In this document: positions 1-9,951 of the stretch, in pieces
Layout of the letters: every line of letters starts with the position of its first letter
Numbering within the stretch: position 1 is the stretch's first letter
Assembly: GCF_900604285.1 (NCBI RefSeq)
Contig: NZ_UWNY01000002.1
Location: 124,001 to 188,000 of the forward strand
Direction of reading: 5' to 3'
DNA from: Varibaculum vaginae
Lineage (GTDB): Bacteria > Actinomycetota > Actinomycetes > Actinomycetales > Actinomycetaceae
DNA: 64,000 nt
Position numbers and translations under genes: made by a program
The notes under the pieces: generated by a model
What the model saw: only the letters and a program-made list of their open reading frames with translations
Databases searched by the model: none
What the model was told of the DNA's origin: nothing

Positions 1-177
1 ATTTCCGCCATCACTGTGATTCCCAATGTCACCTTTACCCTGTTGGTTTGGGCATTTATTCTCCCCACTGTTATGGGATTTGGGGGTCTGGGGCTGCTGA
101 TTTGGGGGATTATCTGGACGGTGAAACGTGGTCGGGATAATCAACGAGCTCTCGTAAGTAACTCTTACTATCGTTAG
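1..177 (+). CDS. C-terminal end of a membrane protein (partial)
   Basis: The window opens inside a reading frame of 58 codons that ends at a TAG. The visible residues hold a long hydrophobic segment rich in Leu, Ile, Val, Gly and Trp (about residues 10-40), followed by a basic stretch (VKRGRDNQR) and a short polar tail ending NSYYR. This looks like a last membrane helix with a positively charged cytoplasmic tail. No family can be assigned from this fragment. It lies upstream of clpB in the same direction, but about 200 bases and a heat-shock operator separate them, so they are probably separate transcripts. Confidence 0.55.
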   Translation: MSAITVIPNVTFTLLVWAFILPTVMGFGGLGLLIWGIIWTVKRGRDNQRALVSNSYYR

Positions 178-311
178 TTTTTTTGGTTCCCTGAGTATTT
201 GAAGTGTAGAGACTCGGTGTAGGTGAGCCTTTAGCAGGTCTTCAGGGGAATTTGCCTTTCCCTTTTGGGGATAAGAATCGTTCTTGAGAGGTAGCTAACT
301 CAAAATAGAAA

Positions 312-332
312 GTTGAGTGGAATAAACTCAAC
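312..332 (+). promoter_or_regulatory. HAIR-type operator (HspR site) upstream of clpB
   Basis: The sequence reads GTTGAGT, seven bases, then ACTCAAC, a perfect inverted repeat that extends to 12 bp per arm (307-318 and 326-337). The known HAIR element, bound by the heat-shock repressor HspR in actinobacteria, is CTTGAGT-N7-ACTCAAG; only the outermost base pair differs. It sits about 65 bp upstream of clpB, a standard HspR target. Binding by HspR is inferred. hspR itself is not in this window. Confidence 0.8.
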
Positions 333-395
333 TTTCTGGGTGTTGGACTAAATAGCAACACCCCATCCCACCCGGATGGGAATATGGGAGGAAAA

Positions 396-3017
396 ATGGA
401 AACAAAACTTACTATTAAATCGCAGGCAGCCTTGGGAGATGCGGTACAAACCGCGCAGGCTAACAATAATCCTCAGGTAGAGCCGGAGCATCTTTTAAAT
501 GCGTTGTTGGGGCAAACCGATTCAATCGCGTTTGCACTCCTGGAAGCGATGGTGCCCAATCGTACCCAACAGATTAACGCGCCCCTGCACCATCTGCTGG
601 GAAAGCTTCCCAGTGTCACCGGCAGTTCCGTAGGGGAAGTGCAAACCTCAATGGCAATGCGGCGGGTCATCAATAAGGCCGGCGAACTGGCGCGCGAACT
701 AGGCGACGAATACGTATCAACTGAGCATCTCTTAATCGCCCTCGCCGATGATTCCGAGGGAAAGACAGCTGTTACCTCACTACTCCATGGCGCGGGTGCC
801 AACGCTAAGGCGCTGCGTGCAAAACTCAAGGAAATCCGCAAAGACCCGGTTACTTCTCAAGATCCGGAAGCCTCATTCCAGGCCTTGAAAAAGTACGGTC
901 GCGACCTAACGGAAGTGGCACGTAGTGGAAAACTTGATCCGGTAATTGGACGTGATAAAGAAATCCGTCGAGTAATCCAAGTGCTTTCGCGTCGTACCAA
1001 AAACAACCCGGTGCTAATCGGAGAAGCTGGGGTGGGTAAAACTGCGGTAGTGGAAGGTCTAGCGCAGCGGATCGTAGCCGGAGATGTTCCGCAATCTTTG
1101 CAAAATAAAAAACTGATTAGCCTAGATTTAGGGGCAATGGTTGCGGGGGCCAAATACCGTGGCGAGTTCGAAGAACGCCTCAAGGCCGTCCTTGAAGAAA
1201 TCAAGAACGCCGATGGGGAAGTCATTACTTTTATTGACGAGCTGCATACGGTAGTTGGTGCCGGGGGCGGTTCCGAGGGAGCCATGGACGCCGGCAACAT
1301 GATTAAACCTATGCTGGCGCGAGGCGAGCTGCGGATGGTGGGGGCCACCACCCTTGACGAGTATCGACAAAACATCGAGAAAGACCCGGCTCTAGAGCGT
1401 CGCTTCCAGCAGGTGTTCGTAGCCGAACCCTCGGTAGAAGATACGGTAGCGATTTTGCGCGGGATTGCCCCCAAATACGAAGCTCATCATAAGGTCACAA
1501 TTACCGATGGGGCGCTGGTGGCGGCGGCAAAGCTGTCTGATCGCTATATCACCGAACGCAATCTGCCGGATAAAGCTATTGACCTGATTGACGAGGCCGC
1601 TTCCCGGCTGAGGATGGAGTTAGATTCCAGTCCGGTCGAGGTAGACGAAAAGCGCCGTCAGGTTGACCGATTGAAAATGGAAGAAGCCTATCTGGCTGAT
1701 TCCGAGGGCGAAGGCTCAGATGAACAGACTAAAGCTCGTCTGGAAGATTTGCGCACAGAAATCGCCAAGGAACAGCAAGTCTTAGATGAACTAAATGTGC
1801 GCTGGGAATCTGAAAAAGCCTCCCGCAATAAGGTTGGAGATCTACGCGCCCAACTCGATAAGCTCAATACCCAGTTAGAGCGGGCAATGCGCAGTGGTGA
1901 TTGGGAAGGTGCTGGACGTTTGCAGAACGGGGAAATTCCCCAGATACAAGCCGAGATTGCCGCCGCTGAAAAGCAGGAGCAACAAAGCGATGGCTCCGAC
2001 GCCATGGTGGTGGACAAAGTAGGCCCTACTGAGGTGGCGGAAGTGGTGGAGTCCTGGACGGGAATTCCTACCGGAAAAATGCTGCAGACGGAAACCGACA
2101 AGCTCTTGCATATGGAACAGGAGATTGGAAAGCGCCTGATTGGGCAGGAGCAAGCTGTGCAGGCGGTTGCAGATGCGGTACGTCGTTCACGGGCAGGGGT
2201 CTCCGATCCGAATCGTCCGACAGGATCCTTCCTTTTCCTCGGACCTACCGGGGTGGGTAAAACCGAACTTGCCAAGTCCCTCGCGGCCTTCCTTTTTGAT
2301 GACCCCGCGGCGATGGTGCGTATCGATATGAGCGAGTACGGAGAAAAGCATTCGGTATCCCGCTTAATCGGGGCGCCTCCCGGATATGTGGGTTATGAAG
2401 AAGGTGGGCAGCTGACCGAAGCAGTGCGCCGGCGTCCCTACTCGGTGATTCTGTTAGATGAAGTAGAAAAGGCGCATCCGGAAATCTTCCACGTGCTGCT
2501 GCAGGTGTTAGATGACGGACGCTTGACTGATGGACAAGGTCGAGTAGTGGATTTTCGTAACACTATTTTGGTGCTAACTTCCAACCTAGGTTCGCAGTAT
2601 CTGACTGAGAAAGACATGAGCGAGGACGAGAAAGAACGTTTGGTTAATGAAGCGGTCAAGGCTAACTTTAGACCCGAGTTCTTGAATCGTCTGGACGAGA
2701 TTTTAATCTTCAAGCCGCTTAGCCGGGCGCAGCTGGCGAAGATTGTCGATCTGCAGCTGGCACAAGTGATGAAGCGTCTGGCTTCACGTCGCCTGAAATT
2801 GCAGGTTAGCGAGGATGCCAAGAATTGGTTAGCCAACCAGGGGTATGACCCTGCGTTCGGGGCGCGTCCGCTACGTCGCCTGATTCAAACCGAAATTGGT
2901 GATCAGCTGGCGCAAGGGCTGCTGGCTGGGAAGTGGGAAGATGGTGCCGAAATTAAGGTGATGGTACCGCAGGCGTCTGCTTCCCCCGCGGGAAGATTCC
3001 ACCTGCTGTTAGTTTAG
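396..3017 (+). CDS. clpB: ATP-dependent chaperone ClpB
   Basis: ClpB is the hexameric AAA+ disaggregase that works with DnaK/DnaJ/GrpE to rescue aggregated proteins in the cytoplasm. The 873-residue product has the N-terminal Clp repeat domain (about 1-150), a first AAA+ module with Walker A GEAGVGKT near residue 209, a Glu/Arg-rich coiled-coil middle domain (about 410-530), and a second AAA+ module with GPTGVGKT near 616. Length is normal for ClpB. An ATG at 384 is in frame, but it overlaps the GGGAGG ribosome site at 386-391, so the ATG at 396 is preferred. A HAIR operator upstream indicates HspR repression. A terminator hairpin follows the stop. Confidence 0.97.
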   Translation: METKLTIKSQAALGDAVQTAQANNNPQVEPEHLLNALLGQTDSIAFALLEAMVPNRTQQINAPLHHLLGKLPSVTGSSVGEVQTSMAMRRVINKAGELARELGDEYVSTEHLLIALADDSEGKTAVTSLLHGAGANAKALRAKLKEIRKDPVTSQDPEASFQALKKYGRDLTEVARSGKLDPVIGRDKEIRRVIQVLSRRTKNNPVLIGEAGVGKTAVVEGLAQRIVAGDVPQSLQNKKLISLDLGAMVAGAKYRGEFEERLKAVLEEIKNADGEVITFIDELHTVVGAGGGSEGAMDAGNMIKPMLARGELRMVGATTLDEYRQNIEKDPALERRFQQVFVAEPSVEDTVAILRGIAPKYEAHHKVTITDGALVAAAKLSDRYITERNLPDKAIDLIDEAASRLRMELDSSPVEVDEKRRQVDRLKMEEAYLADSEGEGSDEQTKARLEDLRTEIAKEQQVLDELNVRWESEKASRNKVGDLRAQLDKLNTQLERAMRSGDWEGAGRLQNGEIPQIQAEIAAAEKQEQQSDGSDAMVVDKVGPTEVAEVVESWTGIPTGKMLQTETDKLLHMEQEIGKRLIGQEQAVQAVADAVRRSRAGVSDPNRPTGSFLFLGPTGVGKTELAKSLAAFLFDDPAAMVRIDMSEYGEKHSVSRLIGAPPGYVGYEEGGQLTEAVRRRPYSVILLDEVEKAHPEIFHVLLQVLDDGRLTDGQGRVVDFRNTILVLTSNLGSQYLTEKDMSEDEKERLVNEAVKANFRPEFLNRLDEILIFKPLSRAQLAKIVDLQLAQVMKRLASRRLKLQVSEDAKNWLANQGYDPAFGARPLRRLIQTEIGDQLAQGLLAGKWEDGAEIKVMVPQASASPAGRFHLLLV

Positions 3018-3034
3018 TGACAGTTTGTCATAAC

Positions 3035-3074
3035 ATTGGTGCCGGAGGGTCTCCTACCTTCCGGCACCAATTTG
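3035..3074 (+). terminator. Rho-independent terminator after clpB
   Basis: An 11-bp perfect stem (ATTGGTGCCGG paired with CCGGCACCAAT, 3035-3045 and 3061-3071) with a 15-base loop is followed by a short T-rich stretch. It begins 17 bases after the clpB stop. Confidence 0.75.
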
Positions 3075-3309
3075 TGTTGTCATTTTCTTTGAAATTGCAG
3101 TTAGCCAAGCTATCTAAATCGCTTTACGCATGATTTTAGGAGTTGGGAGAGGGTTTTAAGCTCGGAAACGGGGGAGTCAGTTGTAAAACATCTTCTATTT
3201 GTTAGGTGGTTTGAGGGGAAAAACTGTATCCTGGTTAGAGCTTGGGTGTTCTGGCATCCAGCGGTAGAAAAAAGTATAGGCGATAGGCAAAAGGGAGGGG
3301 GATGCCCAG

Positions 3310-4305
3310 GTGCCGAAACCAGCACACAAGAGCGGGGAGCGTGGCCCTTATGCCGGTGGCGTAGCTCGGCGTGAAGCCATACTAGACGCAACTGTCGACA
3401 TGATTGCGGAAGTTGGCTACCACGGTCTATCTATGCGCGATGTGGCTCGCCGTGTTGGTATCTCCCACCCGGGGGTTATCTACCATTTCCCTTCCAAAGA
3501 AGCCCTGCTCATGGCGGTTATCGAACGTTATGAGGATCGCTCCAACTTCAATGTGCAGGCAATGCGCAGTATGCAGCCTTTTGAAGTGTTCAATGCCTTC
3601 ACCGAACTTTCTACCAAGCTCAGTTCTAACCCCACAATCGTGGAAATGGAATGCATGCTTTCAGTGGAAGCCTCCAACGAGGTGCACCCGGCGCACGACC
3701 ACTTCGCGGCTCGTTTTGAAGGGTTGCAAAAGGTGCTAACCAGTGCCTTTGGACAGCTGCAAGCAGAAGAACTTCTCAATAAGGATTCCGATCCCAAGAC
3801 ACTGGCACATTCCCTATTGGCTGAATGGTACGGCCTGCATATCCAGTGGCTCTACAACAGGGATGGAGTAGATGTGGTCGGTTCCTTGACCAACTTGATT
3901 ATCAACCAGGTGGATCTTTCCAATCCCAAGGCGCTCCATGCCATCATGTCCAGCGGTTTTGCCTCCCCCTCCGCAATGGCCGCAATCGAGCAGGTGGCTG
4001 GTTTTACCTTGGAAGATTTGTTGGAAAAAGGATACATCAGCCTTTCCTCCCAGGAAATGGAGAAATACGGTCTTTCAGATGTGCCGGAAGAAATCCTGGA
4101 CAAGATTGTTCGTTCCGGTACTCTGACGGCCAACGACCTAGAATACGCCCAAGAAAACCAGGCTCTCAGCATAGATTTGTTGGGTCGCTTGGTTATCAAC
4201 AACGTCTTAGAAACAGAGGAATACAACACCCTGGCAGATGTTGGTGTCGTGCCGCGTGAAGCGGTGGCTGCGCTTACCGCAGTTATGGCAGCCCGCCCCT
4301 TCTAG
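3310..4305 (+). CDS. TetR/AcrR-family regulator with long C-terminal extension
   Basis: The first 60 residues form a TetR-type helix-turn-helix: an ILDATVDMIAEVGYHGLSMRDVARR core, then GISHPGVIYHFPSKEAL, the classic recognition-helix pattern ending in a YHFPSKE-like motif. A TetR ligand-binding region follows to about residue 200. The protein is 331 residues, about 120-130 more than usual; the extra C-terminal part (from about residue 215) is rich in acidic and Leu residues and matches nothing I recognise. The start is a GTG with a purine-rich GGGAGGGGG stretch upstream. The beta-lactamase-fold gene begins 12 bases after its stop, so the two are probably cotranscribed. The effector is unknown. 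Confidence 0.85.
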   Translation: MPKPAHKSGERGPYAGGVARREAILDATVDMIAEVGYHGLSMRDVARRVGISHPGVIYHFPSKEALLMAVIERYEDRSNFNVQAMRSMQPFEVFNAFTELSTKLSSNPTIVEMECMLSVEASNEVHPAHDHFAARFEGLQKVLTSAFGQLQAEELLNKDSDPKTLAHSLLAEWYGLHIQWLYNRDGVDVVGSLTNLIINQVDLSNPKALHAIMSSGFASPSAMAAIEQVAGFTLEDLLEKGYISLSSQEMEKYGLSDVPEEILDKIVRSGTLTANDLEYAQENQALSIDLLGRLVINNVLETEEYNTLADVGVVPREAVAALTAVMAARPF

Positions 4306-4317
4306 GGGCTACTTAGG

Positions 4318-5181
4318 ATGATTTCTGACCCAGTAAGCACGGTTCTAGCGCAGTTTCCTTTCCCGGTTTCCTGCGCGCTTTTTTCCTTTGAATCAGCGTC
4401 TCAACCGCAAAGCTGTCAGCTGTTAGGAACCTGGGGTGACCTGGATACAGTCTACCCTTGGATGTCGGTGACCAAGTTGGTTACCTCCCGTACTATTCTT
4501 GGGGCGGTGGAAAACGGCGTCCTCGACTTGTGGGAGCCGCTGCAGCAACTACCTGGAGTAAAAAATCCCCGTCCCGTGAGTGTGGCTGACCTGCTCGCGC
4601 ACCGCAGCGGCCTTGATTATGAAAAAAAAGAGTTTACCCGCGCCCTCCATACTCGCCGGGTTTACTCCAATGTCGGGTATGAAATCCTGGGTGATCTACT
4701 CAGCCAGCGCAGCGGGGTATCCTTCAGTAACTGGGTGACGAAAATGGTATTTTTGCCTCTGGGGATCAAACGTCAATTGTCAGGGTCTCCTGCGTGGGGA
4801 ATATACGGTAACCTGCGCGAACTACTCAGTTTTGCCTTCGAGGCTGCCTGTCCGCGTTTCCTTTCCCCCAAGCTGTTTTCTGCCTGGTCACGTAGTGATG
4901 GGATGCAGTTGCCCGGGGTGGTACCCGGATATGGTTTTCATCGTGACAATGCCTGGGGATTGGGCTGTGAAATCCACGCTGCCAAACAGCCACACTGGAC
5001 GCTGCCGGGATCTTCTCCAGATACTTACGGGCATTTCGGGCAGTCTGGGGCATTCTTGTGGATCGACCCCGCCTCTTGCCTGGGAGCAGTTTTCTTAGGG
5101 CAACAGCGCTTCGGCGCTCTGCATAAGCAGTTATGGCCAGAGCTAAATCGCATTCTGCGGGAAGCAGCTAAAACCGCTTAA
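4318..5181 (+). CDS. Serine hydrolase of the beta-lactamase / penicillin-binding-protein fold
   Basis: The 287-residue product shows the three motifs of class C beta-lactamase-like serine hydrolases. SVTK near residue 50 is the SxxK nucleophile motif, YSN near 118 is the YxN motif, and HFGQSG near 240 takes the place of the KTG/HxG motif. No signal peptide is evident, so it is probably cytoplasmic and more likely an esterase or peptidase than a drug-inactivating enzyme. It follows the long TetR-type gene closely, which may regulate it. Its end is only 6 bases from the end of the convergent exonuclease gene, with no terminator between. The substrate cannot be predicted. Confidence 0.8.
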   Translation: MISDPVSTVLAQFPFPVSCALFSFESASQPQSCQLLGTWGDLDTVYPWMSVTKLVTSRTILGAVENGVLDLWEPLQQLPGVKNPRPVSVADLLAHRSGLDYEKKEFTRALHTRRVYSNVGYEILGDLLSQRSGVSFSNWVTKMVFLPLGIKRQLSGSPAWGIYGNLRELLSFAFEAACPRFLSPKLFSAWSRSDGMQLPGVVPGYGFHRDNAWGLGCEIHAAKQPHWTLPGSSPDTYGHFGQSGAFLWIDPASCLGAVFLGQQRFGALHKQLWPELNRILREAAKTA

Positions 5182-5187
5182 GGGGTG

Positions 5188-5979
5188 TTACAGAGAAACC
5201 TCTAAAATAACCGGAACATGGTCGGAGGCACCTTTGCCTTTGCGTTCCTCTCGTAAAGATTTAGCCCCCTTAACCCGTGTTGCTAGGGCAGGGGAACAGT
5301 AGGCAAAATCAATTCGCATTCCCTGGTTACGGGGAAAACGCAGCTGCTTATAGTCCCAGTATGTGTACTGATCAAAAAGATTACGGGTGACTTCGGTAAA
5401 ACCGGCATCTTCGAAAGCGAAGAAAGCTTCACGTTCGGGAGCAGAAACATGGGTGGAATCAGCAAACACTTCCATATCCCAAACATCTTGGTCAAAGGGG
5501 GCAATATTCCAGTCACCCATCAGTGATATTTGTGCCTGAGAATCTGCCAGTAATAATGAGGACGCATACTCGCGGAGTTGCGTCAACCAAGCGAGTTTAT
5601 AGCGGTAGTGAGGGTGGGAAAGCTCGCGTCCATTGGGGACATAGAGAGAAAATATTCGCACTCCACCGCAGATAGCACCTAAAGCGCGTGGTTCCACCAC
5701 CGGCTCTTTCCCCGGGTTAGCATAGGCGGGTTGCCCAGGAAAATCTCGTTGCACATCCTTGAGGCCCACCCGAGAAATAATCGCTACCCCATTCCACTGG
5801 TTTATCCCGTGTACTGCGACCTCGTACCCGGCGGTGGTGAAAGGCTCATAAGGGAACTGCTGCGGGCGACATTTGGTTTCTTGGATAGCTAAAACATCCA
5901 AATTTTCCCGCTCTAAAAGCGCGCTTACCCGTTCTTGTCGTGCCCGAATTGAGTTAACGTTCCAAGTTGCAATCCTCAT
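5188..5979 (-). CDS. xth: Exodeoxyribonuclease III (AP endonuclease family)
   Basis: This Mg-dependent nuclease cleaves at abasic sites and removes 3' blocking groups during base-excision repair. The 263-residue product starts MRIATWNVNSIRAR, the conserved N-terminus of the family. It has the metal-binding Glu in QETKC, the catalytic GDWNIAPFDQDVWD segment, and the C-terminal GASDHVPVI with the active-site Asp-His pair. Length is typical for bacterial ExoIII. It is divergent from pyrE, whose promoter lies in the roughly 40 bases between the two starts. Confidence 0.95.
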   Translation of the reverse strand: MRIATWNVNSIRARQERVSALLERENLDVLAIQETKCRPQQFPYEPFTTAGYEVAVHGINQWNGVAIISRVGLKDVQRDFPGQPAYANPGKEPVVEPRALGAICGGVRIFSLYVPNGRELSHPHYRYKLAWLTQLREYASSLLLADSQAQISLMGDWNIAPFDQDVWDMEVFADSTHVSAPEREAFFAFEDAGFTEVTRNLFDQYTYWDYKQLRFPRNQGMRIDFAYCSPALATRVKGAKSLREERKGKGASDHVPVILEVSL

Positions 5980-6007
5980 GTGCTAACCATATCGGGTACA
6001 AAACCGA

Positions 6008-6013
6008 TAAACT
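6008..6013 (+). promoter_or_regulatory. -10 element of a probable leaderless pyrE transcript
   Basis: TAAACT fits the actinobacterial TANNNT -10 consensus. Exactly 7 bases separate it from the ATG of pyrE, so transcription would begin at or next to the start codon. No Shine-Dalgarno sequence precedes that ATG. The same hexamer and spacing occur before metK. No clear -35 is seen. Confidence 0.55.
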
Positions 6014-6020
6014 GAATATC

Positions 6021-6596
6021 ATGACCGCTAATGACTCGCAAAAGACACGTCTGATTTCTTTAATCAAAAAATTATCCGTTAAATTCGGGGATTTCACCCT
6101 GGCCAGCGGAAAGAAATCTTCGTTCTATATTGACCTACGCCGCTCTACCTTGCATCACGAGGCCTCGGTGTTGATCGGGCATGTGCTGCTGGATCTATTA
6201 GAAGAGTCGGGTTTTCTACCGGAAGATATTGATGCGGTAGGGGGACTAACTATGGGTGCTGATCCGGTGGCCTTTGCGATTATGCAGGCGGCTTCTTCGC
6301 GCGGCCTAGATATTGATGCCTTCGTGGTGCGTAAAGAAGCGAAAGATCACGGCATGGGGCGCCAGATTGAAGGCCCAGATATCGCAGGTAAACAAGTGGT
6401 AATCGTGGAAGATACTTCCACAACTGGCGGATCTCCTATCCAGGCGGCACAGGCAGCCGAAAAAGCAGGCGCCAAGGTACTGTGTGTGGCGGTAGTGGTT
6501 GATCGCGGCGATGTGGCCAAAGAAAAAGTTAACCAGGCCGGCTGGCAATACCTGGCGGCACTAAATTTGACAGATTTAGGGATCGAGGGAGATTAA
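6021..6596 (+). CDS. pyrE: Orotate phosphoribosyltransferase
   Basis: PyrE transfers a phosphoribosyl group from PRPP to orotate, the fifth step of UMP synthesis. The 191-residue product has the PRPP-binding loop VVIVEDTSTTGGS near residue 125 and the RKEAKDHG catalytic loop around residues 100-110. An open frame extends back to 5967, inside the divergent exonuclease gene, but the ATG at 6021 gives the usual N-terminus and sits 7 bases after a -10 element. It heads a tight operon, with the SDR gene starting 3 bases after its stop. A second pyrimidine locus (carAB) lies 4 kb away and is separately controlled. Confidence 0.95.
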   Translation: MTANDSQKTRLISLIKKLSVKFGDFTLASGKKSSFYIDLRRSTLHHEASVLIGHVLLDLLEESGFLPEDIDAVGGLTMGADPVAFAIMQAASSRGLDIDAFVVRKEAKDHGMGRQIEGPDIAGKQVVIVEDTSTTGGSPIQAAQAAEKAGAKVLCVAVVVDRGDVAKEKVNQAGWQYLAALNLTDLGIEGD

Positions 6597-6599
6597 AAG

Positions 6600-7373
6600 A
6601 TGTCATGGGTTTTAGTAACCGGAGCCTCCAGTGGCCTGGGACTAGAGTTTTGTAACCAACTGGCCGGGCGTGGACACAATGTGGTGATGGTGGCACGACG
6701 GGAAAACCTTTTGCTGGAACAGGCACAACGAATTGAAGACTTCTACGGGGTCACCTGCGAGGTGTTGACTGCAGATTTAGCCACTCAACCAGGGCTAAAG
6801 GCGGTGGCACGTCGCCTGGCTGCGGAGACGCGTCCGATTTCCCTACTGGTTAATAATGCCGGATTTGCTCTGGCGGAAGATTTCGTGGATGGTTCTGCCT
6901 CTAAACAGGTACGCGGGTTAAACGTGATGGTGCGGGCGGTCATGCTACTTTCGCAAACCGCTGCCTCTCGGATGCGTAGGCGGGGGCGGGGTGCGATTTT
7001 GAATGTTTCCTCGGTAGCGTCTGGAACTGCCATGGGAACTTACGCAGCCCATAAAACCTGGGTAGAGATCTTTACTTGTGCGCTCGCAGAGGAACTGCGA
7101 GGCAGCGGGGTACTGGTAATGGCGCTAAAACCGGGAACTACCGATACCGGTTTCTTCAACAAAATCACTACCAAGATCGAGGACGTACCTACCATCGCCC
7201 GGCTAACCCCGGAATACGTAGTTGAACAGGCCTTGAATGATCTTTCGCGCGGAAAAATAGTTTCGGTACCTTCTGTAATCTATAAAGTTATAGATTTTTT
7301 GACCTGGAAGGCTCCCCGCTCCCTGGTTTGCCGTTTTACCGGATATTTGCAGCGCGACCGGTTTAAAGCCTAA
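6600..7373 (+). CDS. SDR-family NAD(P)-dependent oxidoreductase
   Basis: The 257-residue protein is a classical short-chain dehydrogenase/reductase. It has the Rossmann GASSGLG nucleotide-binding motif at residues 7-13, NNAG near residue 90, the catalytic Ser in NVSSVAS, and the YAAHK (YxxxK) active-site pair near residue 150. An Ala-Arg-Arg after the second strand (MVARREN) suggests preference for NADP. The ribosome site GAGGGAG lies inside the end of pyrE, so translation is probably coupled. The substrate is unknown and gives no obvious link to pyrimidine synthesis. Confidence 0.9.
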   Translation: MSWVLVTGASSGLGLEFCNQLAGRGHNVVMVARRENLLLEQAQRIEDFYGVTCEVLTADLATQPGLKAVARRLAAETRPISLLVNNAGFALAEDFVDGSASKQVRGLNVMVRAVMLLSQTAASRMRRRGRGAILNVSSVASGTAMGTYAAHKTWVEIFTCALAEELRGSGVLVMALKPGTTDTGFFNKITTKIEDVPTIARLTPEYVVEQALNDLSRGKIVSVPSVIYKVIDFLTWKAPRSLVCRFTGYLQRDRFKA

Positions 7374-7377
7374 GCCG

Positions 7378-7992
7378 ATGGGGAACGGAGTCGGTCCATG
7401 GCCAGGAGGGGCAGACCATTGGCCAGAGGGAGAGCATTGGGATCCGCAGCTGCTTGCCGAAGGCGACCGCCGCAATGTAGAGGATCGTTTCCGCTATTGG
7501 CGTCGAGATGCTATTCGGGACTTCCTTGATAGTGAGCGTTTTCCCTTCCATGTGGCAATCGAAAACCTAGACCATGATTTCAATATCGGGTCAATCGTGC
7601 GTTCAGCCAATGCTTTTGGTGCTAACTCGGTGCATATTGTGGGGGCGCATCGCTGGAATAAGCGGGGAGCAATGGTAACTGATCGCTACCAACACGTAGA
7701 TCATTTCCCCGATACGGACTCTTTCGCCCATTGGGCGCGGGGCGCGGGAATTACTCTCATTGGGATAGACAATGTCGAAGGTTCTCGACCGTTAGAGGAT
7801 GCGGTTTTACCGTCGGAATGCTGCCTAGTTTTCGGATCCGAAGCCAATGGTTTAAGCCCGGAAATGCTGGCTGAATGCGCGGCGGTTTACGAGATTACCC
7901 AGTATGGCTCGACCCGCTCCATAAACGTAGGAGCTGCCGCGGCAGTAGCAATGTGGGCGTGGGTGATACAGCATCATGACCAAGCCAAGTGA
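7378..7992 (+). CDS. SpoU/TrmH-family RNA 2'-O-ribose methyltransferase
   Basis: This SPOUT-class enzyme transfers a methyl group from SAM to a ribose 2'-OH in tRNA or rRNA. The 204-residue protein carries the three family motifs: NIGSIVRSANAFGA (motif 1, near residue 70), LVFGSEANGLS (motif 2, near 150), and the C-terminal SINVGAAAAVAMW (motif 3), which form the knotted SAM site. Its start is 4 bases after the SDR stop, so it is the third gene of the pyrE operon. A second family member lies downstream of rplT. The target nucleotide cannot be told from sequence. Confidence 0.88.
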   Translation: MGNGVGPWPGGADHWPEGEHWDPQLLAEGDRRNVEDRFRYWRRDAIRDFLDSERFPFHVAIENLDHDFNIGSIVRSANAFGANSVHIVGAHRWNKRGAMVTDRYQHVDHFPDTDSFAHWARGAGITLIGIDNVEGSRPLEDAVLPSECCLVFGSEANGLSPEMLAECAAVYEITQYGSTRSINVGAAAAVAMWAWVIQHHDQAK

Positions 7993-8584
7993 TGTTTTTA
8001 TGGGTGTAGCTACCGGGGGAACTGGCGTAATTTTGTCTCCCGCCAATTCCCGCTGACCTTAAGGCCGATTACGTTCTGGTTCCTCGTGGGATGTACCTGG
8101 TAACGTTTCTTAGTTTTTAGCGCGGTTCAATGCAGTAAGTGCTGGTCTTTAAATGATGACGCAAGGTTATGGTGGCGCTACCGCTGTTTGCTCTATAAAG
8201 TGCATCGTCATTTTGCTGTTTTAGCAGTTTTATTGCTACCGCACTAGATGCAGCCACTGCGCGAACCTTGGCTTCTAGACCGTTTTGCGTTGCCATTTTA
8301 ACCTGGTCAATACTGTTGGTTCCGCAAATAGTCTCTTACCTTCCATCCTCATCTCTAGCAATCGTGTGTCCATAGGAATCACGATTGCTAGCTGATATAT
8401 AAGAGAAAAACAGAAATCGAATGAAAAGTATTTGATTCTTGAGTTGGCGGTAGATATAAGAGGAGAAAATGCAGTCGGCAAATGAGATATGAGCGACAAC
8501 GATGTGGGACGCAAGACCCTGCAGTGAGCTAGACCTTGTGAGAGAATGAAAAATGTAAGAAGTCTATCTTAAAGGAGGGCCCCT
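7993..8584. other. 592-bp intergenic region before the aldolase gene
   Basis: No convincing gene is present. Just after the methyltransferase stop there is an imperfect hairpin (GGGAACTGGCG at 8017-8027 with CGCCAATTCCC at 8041-8051, one mismatch) without a T tract, possibly a weak terminator. A separate perfect 12-bp inverted repeat lies at 8355-8391. The last 15 bases hold a strong AAAGGAGGG ribosome site for the aldolase. The middle part shows no other structure I can support. Confidence 0.5.
8355..8391. repeat. Perfect 12-bp inverted repeat (orphan operator or hairpin)
   Basis: CTAGCAATCGTG (8355-8366) and its exact complement CACGATTGCTAG (8380-8391) flank a 13-base spacer. No T-run follows, so it does not look like an intrinsic terminator. 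It lies about 195 bp upstream of the aldolase gene, compatible with an operator for a dimeric regulator or a structured RNA leader. No known regulator consensus is recognised. Confidence 0.6.
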
Positions 8585-9610
<1,026 letters not shown>

Positions 9611-9733
9611 CTTGTTTTAGCTAACTAGAGCAAGGCTTAAAGCAATAACTCAGCCGGAGCTGGAACGCGGCGCGTGCCCAGAAGTTGAGGTTTGTCTCCG
9701 CATTCCTGCTTTTCGGTCACTAGCTAGTTATCA

Positions 9734-9793
9734 AGGGAGCCTTGGGGATTTTAGGGCATGAGCCCGGATTGTCCTCAAGGCTCCCTATTTTTT
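9734..9793 (+). terminator. Rho-independent terminator after the aldolase gene
   Basis: An 11-bp perfect stem, AGGGAGCCTTG (9734-9744) with CAAGGCTCCCT (9776-9786), is followed directly by A and a run of seven T. The loop is long (31 bases). Confidence 0.8.
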
Positions 9794-9853
9794 TAATGCC
9801 TTGTTACTTACTGCTATTCCTTAGTTAGTCCCCAGGAACCTGAGCGACATAAT

Positions 9854-9917
9854 CACCCTCCAGAACCGAATAGCCCTCTGGGGAAAGAATGACCCTCCAG
9901 GGAGAAATCTTCCCTCC
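9854..9917 (-). repeat. Cluster A of the 19-bp GGAGGG repeat (minus orientation)
   Basis: Read on the minus strand, GGAGGG-type motifs occur four times with their plus-strand ends at 9861, about 9880, 9898 and 9917, a spacing of 18-19 bp. They match motifs in four other intergenic clusters of this window. Here only one orientation is seen. They lie between the aldolase terminator and the carA leader. Confidence 0.6.
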
Positions 9918-9951
9918 CAATAAAAGTGCTTTGACAGTAGGGAGGAGAGCA

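Noticed and set aside
857-1474. Long antisense frames inside clpB and other genes (also 20736-21395, 14946-15347)
   Set aside because: They are low-quality shadows of well-supported genes, rich in Ser and Arg, with no family motifs.
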